Source of the DNA: an uncultured delta proteobacterium
GTDB lineage: Bacteria; Myxococcota_A; Polyangia; Polyangiales; Polyangiaceae
NCBI GenBank assembly: GCA_903858055.1
Contig: CAIOHM010000145.1
Location: 1-6,342, forward strand
Direction of reading: 5' to 3'
DNA length: 6,342 nt
Shown: positions 1-6,342 of the stretch, piece by piece
How the letters are laid out: each line of letters starts with the position of its first letter
Numbering within the stretch: the stretch's first letter is position 1
Translations under genes and position numbers: made by a program
Notes under the pieces: model-generated
Database searches by the model: none
Seen by the model: only the letters and a program-made list of their open reading frames with translations
Told to the model about the DNA's origin: nothing

Positions 1-344
1 ACCGCGCCGCCATCGACGCCCTCCTCGTTCGTCCAGACGAGGCGCGAGGGCGGCGTGACGTCGATGTAGCGACCGAAGAACTCCATGGGCGGCGCACCGT
101 CGAGGCCGAACACGAGGCGGTAGCGGCCCCCGGGGCGAACGTCCGCGTCGAAGGCTAGCAGGGTGATCCCCAGGGACTTTGGCACCCACCAGCGCTCGAA
201 GACCGCGGGCGTCGTCCACGCAGCGAAGACCACCGGAGGCGCCGCGGCGAAAGAGCGCCTGAACACGAGCTCGCGATCGGAGCGCCGCTCCCGTGTCGTT
301 CGGTTCGGCCGCGGCGTGCCCTCGCGCTCGTCATGTGCATCCAT
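1..344 (-). CDS. AHSA1/SRPBCC-domain protein, N-terminal part (runs off left edge)
   Basis: The minus strand reads open from an ATG at 344 to the window edge, giving 114 residues. After a charged, probably disordered leader (residues 1-22), the sequence has the pattern of the AHSA1-like (activator of Hsp90 ATPase homologue 1) branch of the SRPBCC/START fold. These marks are RSF at 30-32, VFAAWT near 39-44, the FERWW motif at 49-53, FDADVRPGGRYR near 65-76, MEFFGRY at 87-93 and PPSRLVWTNEEG at 98-109. Family proteins are usually about 140-170 residues, so roughly the last third is missing. They are small soluble proteins with a hydrophobic ligand cavity, and most have no assigned substrate. 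An in-frame TGA at 378-380 lies upstream, and ATG 344 is the only ATG before the domain. No good Shine-Dalgarno precedes it, so the exact start is less sure than the family. The gene is transcribed away from the ethanolamine operon. Confidence 0.88.
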   Translation of the reverse strand, partial: MDAHDEREGTPRPNRTTRERRSDRELVFRRSFAAAPPVVFAAWTTPAVFERWWVPKSLGITLLAFDADVRPGGRYRLVFGLDGAPPMEFFGRYIDVTPPSRLVWTNEEGVDGGA

Positions 345-593
345 GAGGAGAATCGTAGCAAGGTGCCGAACGTCGGGTCATCTCGCCATCGCACGCGCCG
401 ACGCCGGACGACGCGGCTCCTTCGCGCGAGCCGTGAAGAGCGCGGCGTCATCGGTCTCGCGATGGCCACTTCGAACGCCGGCTCGGAGCCGAGGAAGCGC
501 CGACGTCCGCGCACCGTAACGCGCGCGAAACACCACGAACACGTTCGCACGCTCTCGTAGTCTTCTGCTGCGGTCCGCATCACGAGGCTCTTC
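345..593. promoter_or_regulatory. Divergent intergenic region between AHSA1-like gene and eat
   Basis: These 249 bases separate two divergent genes, so promoters for both should lie here or close by. I see no convincing -35/-10 pair, no sigma-54 GG/GC element and no cobalamin riboswitch core. A short perfect inverted repeat, CGGCT-CGG-AGCCG, sits at 479-491, about 100 bases before eat, and could be an operator half or a chance GC-rich hairpin. Short open frames here are Arg/Ser-rich and look like GC-driven noise. The regulatory role is inferred from position only. Confidence 0.4.
584..587 (+). promoter_or_regulatory. Ribosome binding site for eat
   Basis: GAGG lies 6 bases before the ATG at 594, in the context CACGAGGCTCTTC. 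The spacing suits a Shine-Dalgarno site and supports the start at 594. Confidence 0.6.
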
Positions 594-1931
594 ATGCAAA
601 CGCTCGACGACGTTGCTCCTCCGCCTGCGGCGCTCCAGCGGACCCTCGGCACCGTGCACCTCTGGGGGCTCGCGGTCGGCCTCGTCATCAGCGGCGAGTA
701 CTTCGGCTGGAGCTACGGCTGGGGCGTCTCCGGCCCCCTCGGTTTTCTCCTCGCAACGGCCATCGTGGTCGCGCTCTACGTGCCCCTCGCGCTCTGCCTG
801 AGCGAGCTTGCGACGGCCGTGCCCGAAGCCGGTGGCGCCTTTGCGTACGCCCAGCGTGCGTTCGGTCCCTGGGGCGGCTACCTCGCCGCCGTCGCGTCCC
901 TCGTGGAGTTTGCGCTCGCGCCGCCCGCCATCGCCTTCGGCCTCGGCAGCTACCTGCACGTGCTCATGCCCACGGTGAACGGCACCGTCGCCGCGTGCCT
1001 CGCGCTCCTCGCGTTTGGCGTCGTCAACTTGGCGGAATCCAAGCAATCGGCGCGCTTCGAGACCCTCGTGACCTTCGTCGCCATCGGCGAGCTCCTGGTC
1101 TTCATCGGCGTGGCGCTGCCCTCGTTTCAACTCGCGAACGTCACGCGCGACGGCTGGATGGGCGGCGCCCCGGGCGTCTTCGCGGCGCTCCCCTTCGCGA
1201 TCTGGTTCTTCCTCGGCATCGAAGGCACGGCCCTCGCGGCCGAAGAAGCGAAGGACCCGGCCCGTGACCTTCCGCGCGGCTTCCTCTACGGCATCGGCAC
1301 CCTCGTGGTGCTCGCGCTCGGCGTCATGGCCGCCGCCGGTGGTGCCGGGGATTGGAAGCGCCTCAACGCCATGGATTTTCCCATTCCGGAGGCGGTTTCC
1401 ATGGCGCTCGGCCCGACACACCCGTGGGTGAAGGGCTTCGCGGGACTCGGCCTCTTCGGCCTCATCGCCTCGCTCAACGGCATTCTCTTCAGCGCCGCGC
1501 GTCAGGTCTTCGCGGTGGCGCGCGCGGGGCTCTTGCCTGCGTCGCTCGCGACGGTCACCGGGAGCGGCGTGCCCGTGCGTGCCGTGGCGTGCATCGTCGT
1601 CGTGGGCCTCATGAGCATCATGTCCGGGAAGACCGCGGACCTCATCACGCTCTCGGCGCTTGGGGCCCTGGGCGCCTACTTTGCTTCCGCGGCGAGTCTG
1701 CTGCGCCTTCGCGAGACGGAGCCCGCGCTGGAGCGATCGTTCCGCGTACCGCTTTTTCCCTGGGTTCCGCGCATCACCCTCGGCCTCACGGTCCTTTGCT
1801 TCGCCGCCATCGCCGCGTCGAGTCCGCGCATCGTCGCGGTGTTCGTCGCGATCCTCTTGGGTGCGGTCGCCTGGCGTTTCGTCGCTCGCCGCCCCGCAGT
1901 ACCTTCGCGCGTGGAGCCGCAGAACCCATGA
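594..1931 (+). CDS. eat: Ethanolamine permease, APC superfamily
   Basis: This 445-residue, very hydrophobic protein imports ethanolamine across the inner membrane, most likely with protons as for other APC-superfamily carriers. About 12 membrane spans can be drawn, near residues 22-40, 45-68, 93-123, 130-148, 155-176, 192-212, 228-250, 280-300, 328-345, 349-370, 390-408 and 411-428. Span 1 contains GLVISGEYFGW (29-39), the glycine-rich unwound region where APC carriers bind substrate. Other family marks are LSELATAVPEAGGAFAY (69-85) and, after span 6, EGTALAAEEAKDPARDLPRG (210-229), which resembles the ethanolamine-permease branch rather than general amino-acid permeases. The length is normal for the family. 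The next two genes encode the enzyme that degrades ethanolamine, which strongly supports the substrate. The stop codon overlaps the eutB start as ATGA, so the two genes are probably translationally coupled. A different amine substrate is possible but unlikely here. Confidence 0.93.
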   Translation: MQTLDDVAPPPAALQRTLGTVHLWGLAVGLVISGEYFGWSYGWGVSGPLGFLLATAIVVALYVPLALCLSELATAVPEAGGAFAYAQRAFGPWGGYLAAVASLVEFALAPPAIAFGLGSYLHVLMPTVNGTVAACLALLAFGVVNLAESKQSARFETLVTFVAIGELLVFIGVALPSFQLANVTRDGWMGGAPGVFAALPFAIWFFLGIEGTALAAEEAKDPARDLPRGFLYGIGTLVVLALGVMAAAGGAGDWKRLNAMDFPIPEAVSMALGPTHPWVKGFAGLGLFGLIASLNGILFSAARQVFAVARAGLLPASLATVTGSGVPVRAVACIVVVGLMSIMSGKTADLITLSALGALGAYFASAASLLRLRETEPALERSFRVPLFPWVPRITLGLTVLCFAAIAASSPRIVAVFVAILLGAVAWRFVARRPAVPSRVEPQNP

Positions 1932-3325
1932 GCTTTGCAAGTACCCTCGGCAGCGTCACCTACCGCTTCGCGTCCCTGCGAGAGCTCTTCGCCAAGGCGA
2001 GCCCTCGTCGCTCCGCGGACGAGCTCGCGGGCGTCGCCGCCGAAAGCGAGACGGAGCGCGTCGCGGCACAGCGCGCCCTCGCCGACGTACCGCTGCGTCG
2101 TATCCTCGATGAGCAGGTAATTCCCTACGAATCCGACGACGTCACGCGGCTCGTCGTGGACACGCACGACGCTCGCGCCTTCGAGCGCCTGCGTTCGCTC
2201 ACCGTGGGCGAGCTGCGCGAGTGGTTCCTCGATGACCGCACGACCGCGGCCGACTGCGCCGCCGTGCGCGCGGGCCTCACGCCGGAGATGGTGGCCGCCG
2301 CGAGCAAGCTGATGCGCAACCAGGACCTCATCGCCGCCGCGCAAAAGTGTCTCGTCGAGAAGCGCTTTCGGAACACCATCGGCGCCAAGGGAACGCTCGC
2401 CGTGCGCCTGCAGCCCAATCACCCAACCGACGACGCGGCCGGCATCGCCGCAAGCATTGTCGACGGGCTTTTGCTGGGTTCTGGCGATGCGGTCATCGGC
2501 ATCAACCCCGCGTCCGACAGCCCCAGCAACGTGGAGCGTCTCCTGCACCTGATGGACGAGCTCATCGCTCGGCTCGAGATTCCGACGCAGAGCTGCGTGC
2601 TCACGCATGTCACGACGCAGATGGACCTCATGCGCCAGGGCGTTCCCCTGGACCTCGTCTTTCAATCCATCGCGGGCACGGAGGCGACGAACAAGAGCTT
2701 TGGCGTCACGCTCTCCATGCTCCAGGAAGCGCACGCCCAAGCGCTCGAGCTTCGTCGCGGAACCCTCGGCTCGTCGGTGATGTACTTCGAGACCGGCCAA
2801 GGAAGCTGCCTCTCCGCAGGCGGAAACCACGGCGTCGACGCGCAGACCTGCGAAGCACGCGCGTACGCGGTGGCCCGGGCCTTCGACCCGCTCCTCGTCA
2901 ACACGGTCGTGGGCTTCATCGGTCCCGAATACCTCTACGACGGCAAGCAGATCATCCGCGCGGGCCTCGAAGACCACTTCTGCGGGAAGGCACTGGGACT
3001 GCCGATGGGTGTCGATGTATGTTACACCAATCACGCGGAAGCGGACCAAGACGACATGGACACGCTGCTGACGCTCCTCGGCGTCGCGGGTTGCGCCTTC
3101 GTCATCGGCGTCCCGGGGGCGGACGACATCATGCTCAACTACCAGAGCACGTCCTTCCACGATGCGCTCTACCTGCGCAAATCGCTGGGTTTGCGACCCT
3201 CTCCGGAGTTCGAGGCGTGGCTCGTGCGCTCGGGCCTCTTCGATGCGCAGCGCCTCTTGCCCACGGGCGCGGGCGACGTGCAACGGCTTCTCGGCGCCTG
3301 GGGGGAGAGTCATGGCGGACGTTGA
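1928..3325 (+). CDS. eutB: Ethanolamine ammonia-lyase, large (heavy) subunit
   Basis: EutB is the catalytic TIM-barrel subunit of adenosylcobalamin-dependent ethanolamine ammonia-lyase (EC 4.3.1.7), which converts ethanolamine to acetaldehyde and ammonia by a radical mechanism. The protein has 465 residues, against about 453 in E. coli. Family signatures are intact: VRLQPNHPTDD (159-169), GINPASDSPSN (191-201), LTHVTTQMD (225-233), FETGQGSCLSAG (287-298), GVDVCYTNHAEAD (361-373) and GADDIMLNYQSTSFHD (397-412). From memory of the E. coli enzyme, R160, Q162, N193, E288 and D363 match its substrate-binding residues and M402 a cobalamin contact, so the enzyme should be active. The frame is open upstream to 1352, but ATG 1928 overlaps the permease stop by 4 bases and begins where the family begins. 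GGAG at 1913-1916 is a possible but distant (11 bases) ribosome site, so coupling to eat probably drives translation. Confidence 0.97.
   Translation: MSFASTLGSVTYRFASLRELFAKASPRRSADELAGVAAESETERVAAQRALADVPLRRILDEQVIPYESDDVTRLVVDTHDARAFERLRSLTVGELREWFLDDRTTAADCAAVRAGLTPEMVAAASKLMRNQDLIAAAQKCLVEKRFRNTIGAKGTLAVRLQPNHPTDDAAGIAASIVDGLLLGSGDAVIGINPASDSPSNVERLLHLMDELIARLEIPTQSCVLTHVTTQMDLMRQGVPLDLVFQSIAGTEATNKSFGVTLSMLQEAHAQALELRRGTLGSSVMYFETGQGSCLSAGGNHGVDAQTCEARAYAVARAFDPLLVNTVVGFIGPEYLYDGKQIIRAGLEDHFCGKALGLPMGVDVCYTNHAEADQDDMDTLLTLLGVAGCAFVIGVPGADDIMLNYQSTSFHDALYLRKSLGLRPSPEFEAWLVRSGLFDAQRLLPTGAGDVQRLLGAWGESHGGR
3301..3309 (+). promoter_or_regulatory. Ribosome binding site for eutC, inside eutB
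   Basis: A purine run, GGGGGAGAG, ends two bases before the ATG at 3312, with the GGAG core at 3304-3307. It lies within the last codons of eutB and fixes the eutC start at 3312, although the frame is open from 3162. Confidence 0.7.
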
Positions 3326-4136
3326 CTGGGACCTCCTCCGCGCGCGCACGCAGGCGCGCATTGGCCTTGGGCGTCGCGGGCACGCGCTCCCCACGAAGGA
3401 ACACCTAGACTTTCAAGAAGCCCACGCCCGCGCGCGCGACGCGATCTGGACGCCGTGGGATCACCAATCCCTCGAGCGCGCGATCCGCAACGCGGGCACG
3501 CACGCCCTCGTCGTCGCGTCGCAGGTGAACGAACGACGTGCGTATTTGCTCAATCCGAACGCAGGCCGAAGCCTCGCGGAGCGCTCCGCGCGCGAGCTCG
3601 AGCAATGGCGTTCGTCGCGCGGCCCGAGCCCCGTGGTGGTGCTCGTGTCCGACGGCTTGAGCGCGCACGCGATGCACGCGCAGGGACACACGCTCACGGC
3701 CTCGCTCGTGTCGGCGCTTCGCGAGCACGCGGCCGAACTCGGATCGCTCGGTCCCGTGGTGCTCGCGCCCTTTGGTCGCGTGGCCCTGAGCGACGCGGTC
3801 GGTGCCGCGCTGGGCGCGTCTCTCGTGATCCACGTCATCGGCGAACGACCGGGACTGAGCGCCGTCGACAGCGTAGCGCTCTACGTCACCTACGCGCCGC
3901 GCCTTGGAAATACCGACGCCGAACGCAACTGCATCTCCAACATTCGCGAGCCCCACGGGCTTACGCACGCGGAGGGCATCCGCAAAGCGCTCTTCCTCGC
4001 ACAGGAGACGAAGCGCCTCGGCTACGGCGGCTACCGCGTGAAGGACGGGTCGGGAGAGGCGGTCCTCGCGGCCGCGGAGGTGCCCGGCGCCCTACCCCCG
4101 CCTTCGCAGCAGGTGCGCTCGCGCGAGTCGCGTTGA
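3312..4136 (+). CDS. eutC: Ethanolamine ammonia-lyase, small (light) subunit
   Basis: EutC (274 residues) pairs with EutB and supplies part of the adenosylcobalamin-binding surface. It starts directly with the core pattern DWDLLRARTQARIGLGR (5-21), then LPTKEHLDFQEAHARARDA (26-44). Further marks are VSDGLSA (112-118), APFGRVALSDAVG (152-164), IGERPGLSAVDS (176-187), YVTYAPR (191-197) and RNCISNIREPHG (205-216). V157, E178 and C207 have nearly the same spacing as the cobalamin contacts V207, E228 and C258 of E. coli EutC (recalled), so cofactor binding appears intact. The N-terminus is about 50 residues shorter than in E. coli; that extension carries the microcompartment-targeting segment in enteric bacteria. 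About 30 residues (245-274, rich in Ala, Pro and Ser) extend past the usual end. The 14-base overlap with eutB and the strong internal ribosome site suggest coupled translation that balances the subunits. No eutA reactivase follows. Confidence 0.96.
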   Translation: MADVDWDLLRARTQARIGLGRRGHALPTKEHLDFQEAHARARDAIWTPWDHQSLERAIRNAGTHALVVASQVNERRAYLLNPNAGRSLAERSARELEQWRSSRGPSPVVVLVSDGLSAHAMHAQGHTLTASLVSALREHAAELGSLGPVVLAPFGRVALSDAVGAALGASLVIHVIGERPGLSAVDSVALYVTYAPRLGNTDAERNCISNIREPHGLTHAEGIRKALFLAQETKRLGYGGYRVKDGSGEAVLAAAEVPGALPPPSQQVRSRESR

Positions 4137-4204
4137 GGGTCGGACCGAGCGGAGGAGGCGAGGGGAGCCGGGGCATCCTCGAGGCGCGAGGTCCGCCGCG
4201 GGGC

Positions 4205-4221
4205 CGCCAGGTCAGCTGGCG
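4205..4221. other. Hairpin after eutC (doubtful terminator)
   Basis: CGCCAG-GTCAG-CTGGCG can form a 6-bp perfect stem with a 5-base loop, 69 bases past the eutC stop. The following bases (TTGGCGTTTCGG) are only weakly T-rich, so it is not a standard intrinsic terminator. Two more short inverted repeats lie nearby: CCTCG/CGAGG at 4177-4191 and GGTGA/TCACC at 4232-4248. The convergent genes need transcription to end here, but in DNA this GC-rich such hairpins arise by chance. Confidence 0.25.
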
Positions 4222-4243
4222 TTGGCGTTTCGGTGAGCGTGCG

Positions 4244-4428
4244 TCACCACGGAAGCGTGCGGAACGGTGCGCGCCCCGCAAACCGCTCGAGGGCCTGCTT
4301 GCGAAGTTCGTGGTCTGGATGTCCTCTGCGCCGAAGACGAGGCTCGGGTTGAAGAGGCTCATGCCGTCCGCTCCGAGGATCTCCCACGTTCCGCAGGGGA
4401 CGCCGCCATCGGCGCAGGTGCACGAACC
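4244..4428 (-). pseudogene. Possible decayed gene remnant with frame change
   Basis: This minus-strand stretch, just past the ABC transporter stop, reads unlike random GC-rich DNA. From about 4428 to 4303 one frame gives a non-arginine-rich sequence with a CxC...C cluster (CTCADGGVPCG), then WEILGADGMSLFNPS and LVFGAEDIQTTNF. By my count about 37 of 42 codons end in G or C. Past about 4315-4303 a different frame looks better: DHELRKQALERFAGR, then APFRTLPW and a TGA at 4246-4244. This could be the 3' part of a gene that lost its beginning and suffered a frameshift. Another reading is a short intact gene from the ATG at 4362, with GGAG 8 bases upstream, which stays open to 3961 but runs antisense into eutC. 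I do not recognise a family. It may also be chance. Confidence 0.28.
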
Positions 4429-4430
4429 TG

Positions 4431-6302
4431 CTACGCGCCGTTCGATCCCTCGCGAAGTCGACGGAGCGCCGTCCCCTGCTCGAGGAGGTTGACCACGCTG
4501 CCCTGCTCCACGACCGCTCCGAAGACCTCCCCGTCCTTCGCGACGCGGTCGAAGACGAGCACGCGGTCGACGTGCTCGAGGCGCGCGACGTCGTGCGTGA
4601 CCATGAGCATCACCTTTGCGCCGCGGAGCGACGCCAGCTGCGCGAGCACGAGATCGCTTTGGTCGTTCGATAGCCCGCTCAGCGGCTCGTCGAGGAGGAG
4701 CATCGGCGGGTCCTTCATGAGCGCACGGCAGAGGGCGATACGCTTCTGCTGGCTCCCGGAGAAGTTCGCACCGCGCGCAGTCACCTCGGTGTCGTAACCG
4801 GCGGGCATGGCCGCGAAGACGGGGTCGAGCTCGAACTTCCGGCACAAGTGGCGAGCACGATCGAAGTCCGCAGGCTCCGGCCGAACGATCCCGTAGGCGA
4901 TGTTCTTCATGACCGAACGCCCGAAGAAGAACGGGAACTGGGGCATCACGCCGAAGGCGCGCCGGACCGACGCGATCGAGAGCTCACGAAGCTCCTGGCC
5001 ATAGATCGTGATGCTGCCGGACGCGTAGTTGCGCAGCTTGAAGAGCAACGCGAGCACCGTGCTCTTCCCCGCACCGCCCGCGCCGACGAGGGCCACGGTC
5101 TCACCGGCGTACACGTCGAAGGTCAGGCCCCGCACGCTGTAGTCGGTCTCCTCGTAACGGCAGGTGACGTCGCGGAACGCAATCACGGGAGACGCCGTGT
5201 CCCACTGCGATGGGACCACGAGGTCGACCTCCCCCTCGATGACGGCGCTCTCCGGCCTCTCGCCGAGCACCGCGGCGATGCTGCGCGCGCTGCTCACGCC
5301 GGAGTCGAAGGCGAGGCGCACGCCGGTGATCGAGGCTACGAGCGCGAGCAAGGTCGGCACGGCGGTGAAGAGCGTGACGATGCGGGGCGCGTCGAGGCCC
5401 GGGTGAGCGCGGACGTGCCACGCCCCGAGGGCCAAGACGATCACGGGGACGAGCTCGGAAATGGAGCGGTTCACTTGTGCGCTCAGCAGGTTCACGCGCG
5501 TGTACGCGCTGTACGCGTCGAAGAGTTCACCGATCGCCCCCTCGAACTCGTGCTCTTCGAAGGCCTCGGCGCCGTGTGCTTTGACCTCGCGGATCGCGGA
5601 CATCGTCTCCTGCACGTCCTCCGCGGCCACGCTCTGCGCCGCACGCCATGCCTGGGTGCGGAGCCGAAGGACCTTCGTCAACGGTCCAAGGACCACGGCG
5701 AAGACCGGAATCGTCGCGAGCGTCACCCCTCCGAGCCAGGGATCCACGGAGAGCACGCTCACGCTCGTCGTCGCGAGGCTCATCAACGTGAAGGCCGGGA
5801 AGAAGAACACCATCGGGTAGAGGTTCATGACCGTCGCGTGGTCGCTGCCAAAGCGCATCGTGACCTCGCCGATCTTCGTGCGGTCGAAGAAGTCCGCGGG
5901 CAAGCGCACGAGCGCCGAGAACATGTCGCGGCGGAGCGCGCTCCCCACGTGCGCGGTGAGCAGCTCCTGCTGCCAACGGTTCACGTAGCTGATCATGCCG
6001 GAGGCGACCTTCAGCACGAGGAGCACCACCGCCGCGCGCTCCACGGCCTCGAAGGGCGTGCAGTCTGCAACGAACCGCGCGAGGGACCTTCCGGCGATCG
6101 CCGCATGAAACTGCTCTGGCGACGAGCGGCACGCGACGAGGGACGCGAGGAGCAGCTCCGTGACCGGGAGCGCCGCCGCGATGACGACCGCGCTCAGCGC
6201 GGAGGTCAGGTAGTTCGTGACGAGCAACCTGCGCCACGGCAAGAGCCGCGACCAGAGCCAACGAAGCATCGCGCGATCGGAGGGCGACGGGGCAACGGTC
6301 AT
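4431..6302 (-). CDS. ABC exporter half-transporter (membrane domain fused to ATPase)
   Basis: This 623-residue protein has the ABCB/MsbA-like layout and should work as an inner-membrane dimer exporting a substrate that cannot be named. Six membrane spans are likely, near 28-53, 85-108, 162-184, 188-208, 279-297 and 305-328. Typical exporter marks are LPADFFDRTKIGEVTMRFGSD (134-154) and IREVKAHGAEAFEEHEFE (237-254). The ATPase (about 374-610) has an A-loop Tyr (Y383), Walker A GAGGAGKST (407-415), Q-loop Q455, Walker B MLLLDEP (534-540) and switch His570 in VTHD. The signature is FSGSQ (514-518) instead of LSGGQ, and the D-loop reads SGLSND. All catalytic residues remain, so it should still hydrolyse ATP. 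The loop between spans 1 and 2 is long (about 54-84) and has cysteines at 58 and 81. ATG 6302 has no clear ribosome site, and the frame stays open to the window edge, so a start further upstream is possible. It converges on the eut operon and has no visible partner. Confidence 0.93.
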   Translation of the reverse strand: MTVAPSPSDRAMLRWLWSRLLPWRRLLVTNYLTSALSAVVIAAALPVTELLLASLVACRSSPEQFHAAIAGRSLARFVADCTPFEAVERAAVVLLVLKVASGMISYVNRWQQELLTAHVGSALRRDMFSALVRLPADFFDRTKIGEVTMRFGSDHATVMNLYPMVFFFPAFTLMSLATTSVSVLSVDPWLGGVTLATIPVFAVVLGPLTKVLRLRTQAWRAAQSVAAEDVQETMSAIREVKAHGAEAFEEHEFEGAIGELFDAYSAYTRVNLLSAQVNRSISELVPVIVLALGAWHVRAHPGLDAPRIVTLFTAVPTLLALVASITGVRLAFDSGVSSARSIAAVLGERPESAVIEGEVDLVVPSQWDTASPVIAFRDVTCRYEETDYSVRGLTFDVYAGETVALVGAGGAGKSTVLALLFKLRNYASGSITIYGQELRELSIASVRRAFGVMPQFPFFFGRSVMKNIAYGIVRPEPADFDRARHLCRKFELDPVFAAMPAGYDTEVTARGANFSGSQQKRIALCRALMKDPPMLLLDEPLSGLSNDQSDLVLAQLASLRGAKVMLMVTHDVARLEHVDRVLVFDRVAKDGEVFGAVVEQGSVVNLLEQGTALRRLREGSNGA

Positions 6303-6342
6303 GGGCGCGAAGATTCCACGCGGGACCGTACGCGCTCGCCCC
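6303..6342 (-). other. Upstream edge of the ABC transporter gene
   Basis: These 40 bases hold no stop codon and no ATG, GTG or TTG in the transporter's frame. They are either its leader or part of a longer N-terminus starting outside the window. No promoter or clear Shine-Dalgarno is visible. Confidence 0.3.

Noticed and set aside
345..593. Cobalamin riboswitch upstream of a B12-dependent enzyme operon
   Set aside because: I looked for the conserved cobalamin-riboswitch core and B12-box pattern and found only a GGCCACTT fragment without the flanking elements.
155..688. Minus-strand open frame of 177 codons across the divergent region
   Set aside because: It overlaps both the AHSA1-like gene in another frame and the start of eat, and is Arg/Ser-rich without motifs.
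378..1940. Minus-strand open frame of 520 codons opposite eat
   Set aside because: It is Arg/Glu/Asp/His-rich low-complexity sequence with no domain pattern, as expected antisense to a high-GC gene. The plus strand encodes a clear permease.
1676..3394. Minus-strand open frame of 572 codons opposite eutB
   Set aside because: It mirrors the codon bias of eutB and has no recognisable motif. EutB's conserved residues explain the region.
4267..4797. Plus-strand frame of 176 codons across the intergenic region and the end of the ABC gene
   Set aside because: Most of it is antisense to the ATPase domain and Ser/Arg-rich. It shows no domain pattern.
5527..6261. Minus-strand frame of 244 codons inside the ABC transporter
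   Set aside because: It is an out-of-frame shadow. The transporter frame carries all membrane-domain signatures through this region.

Overview
The window is very GC-rich and its genes show strong G/C bias at third codon positions. They are packed into short-overlap operons with little intergenic space. Together with the style of the ABC transporter, this suggests a high-GC bacterium, perhaps a myxobacterium-like proteobacterium. That taxonomic guess is weak: no RNA gene or marker gene is present.

Layout, left to right. (1) Bases 1-344, minus strand: the N-terminal 114 residues of an AHSA1/SRPBCC-fold protein running off the left edge. (2) Bases 345-593: a 249-base divergent intergenic region that must carry the promoter(s) for genes 1 and 3. 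(3) Bases 594-4136, plus strand: a three-gene ethanolamine-use operon, namely an APC-family ethanolamine permease (eat), then the large (eutB) and small (eutC) subunits of adenosylcobalamin-dependent ethanolamine ammonia-lyase. eat and eutB overlap by 4 bases (ATGA); eutB and eutC overlap by 14 bases. (4) Bases 4137-4430: a convergent intergenic region with hairpins and, on the minus strand, a stretch that reads like a decayed or frameshifted piece of protein-coding sequence. (5) Bases 4431-6302, minus strand: a complete single-chain ABC exporter half-transporter (membrane domain plus ATPase) with a non-standard signature motif. (6) Bases 6303-6342: 40 bases with no stop in the transporter's frame, so its true start could lie beyond the right edge.

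The operon makes a compact pathway: the permease brings ethanolamine in and EutBC cleaves it to acetaldehyde and ammonia. No microcompartment shell genes, EutA reactivase, acetaldehyde dehydrogenase or AraC-type EutR regulator lies in the window. EutC also lacks the N-terminal extension that sends the enterobacterial enzyme into microcompartments. This fits a cytosolic pathway used mainly for nitrogen (and perhaps carbon). The flanking AHSA1 and ABC genes have no evident functional link to it.

I see no CRISPR array, insertion sequence, tRNA, rRNA, recognisable riboswitch or convincing novel system. The most useful second looks are the divergent ABC signature, the form of EutC, and the coding-like remnant between eutC and the transporter.
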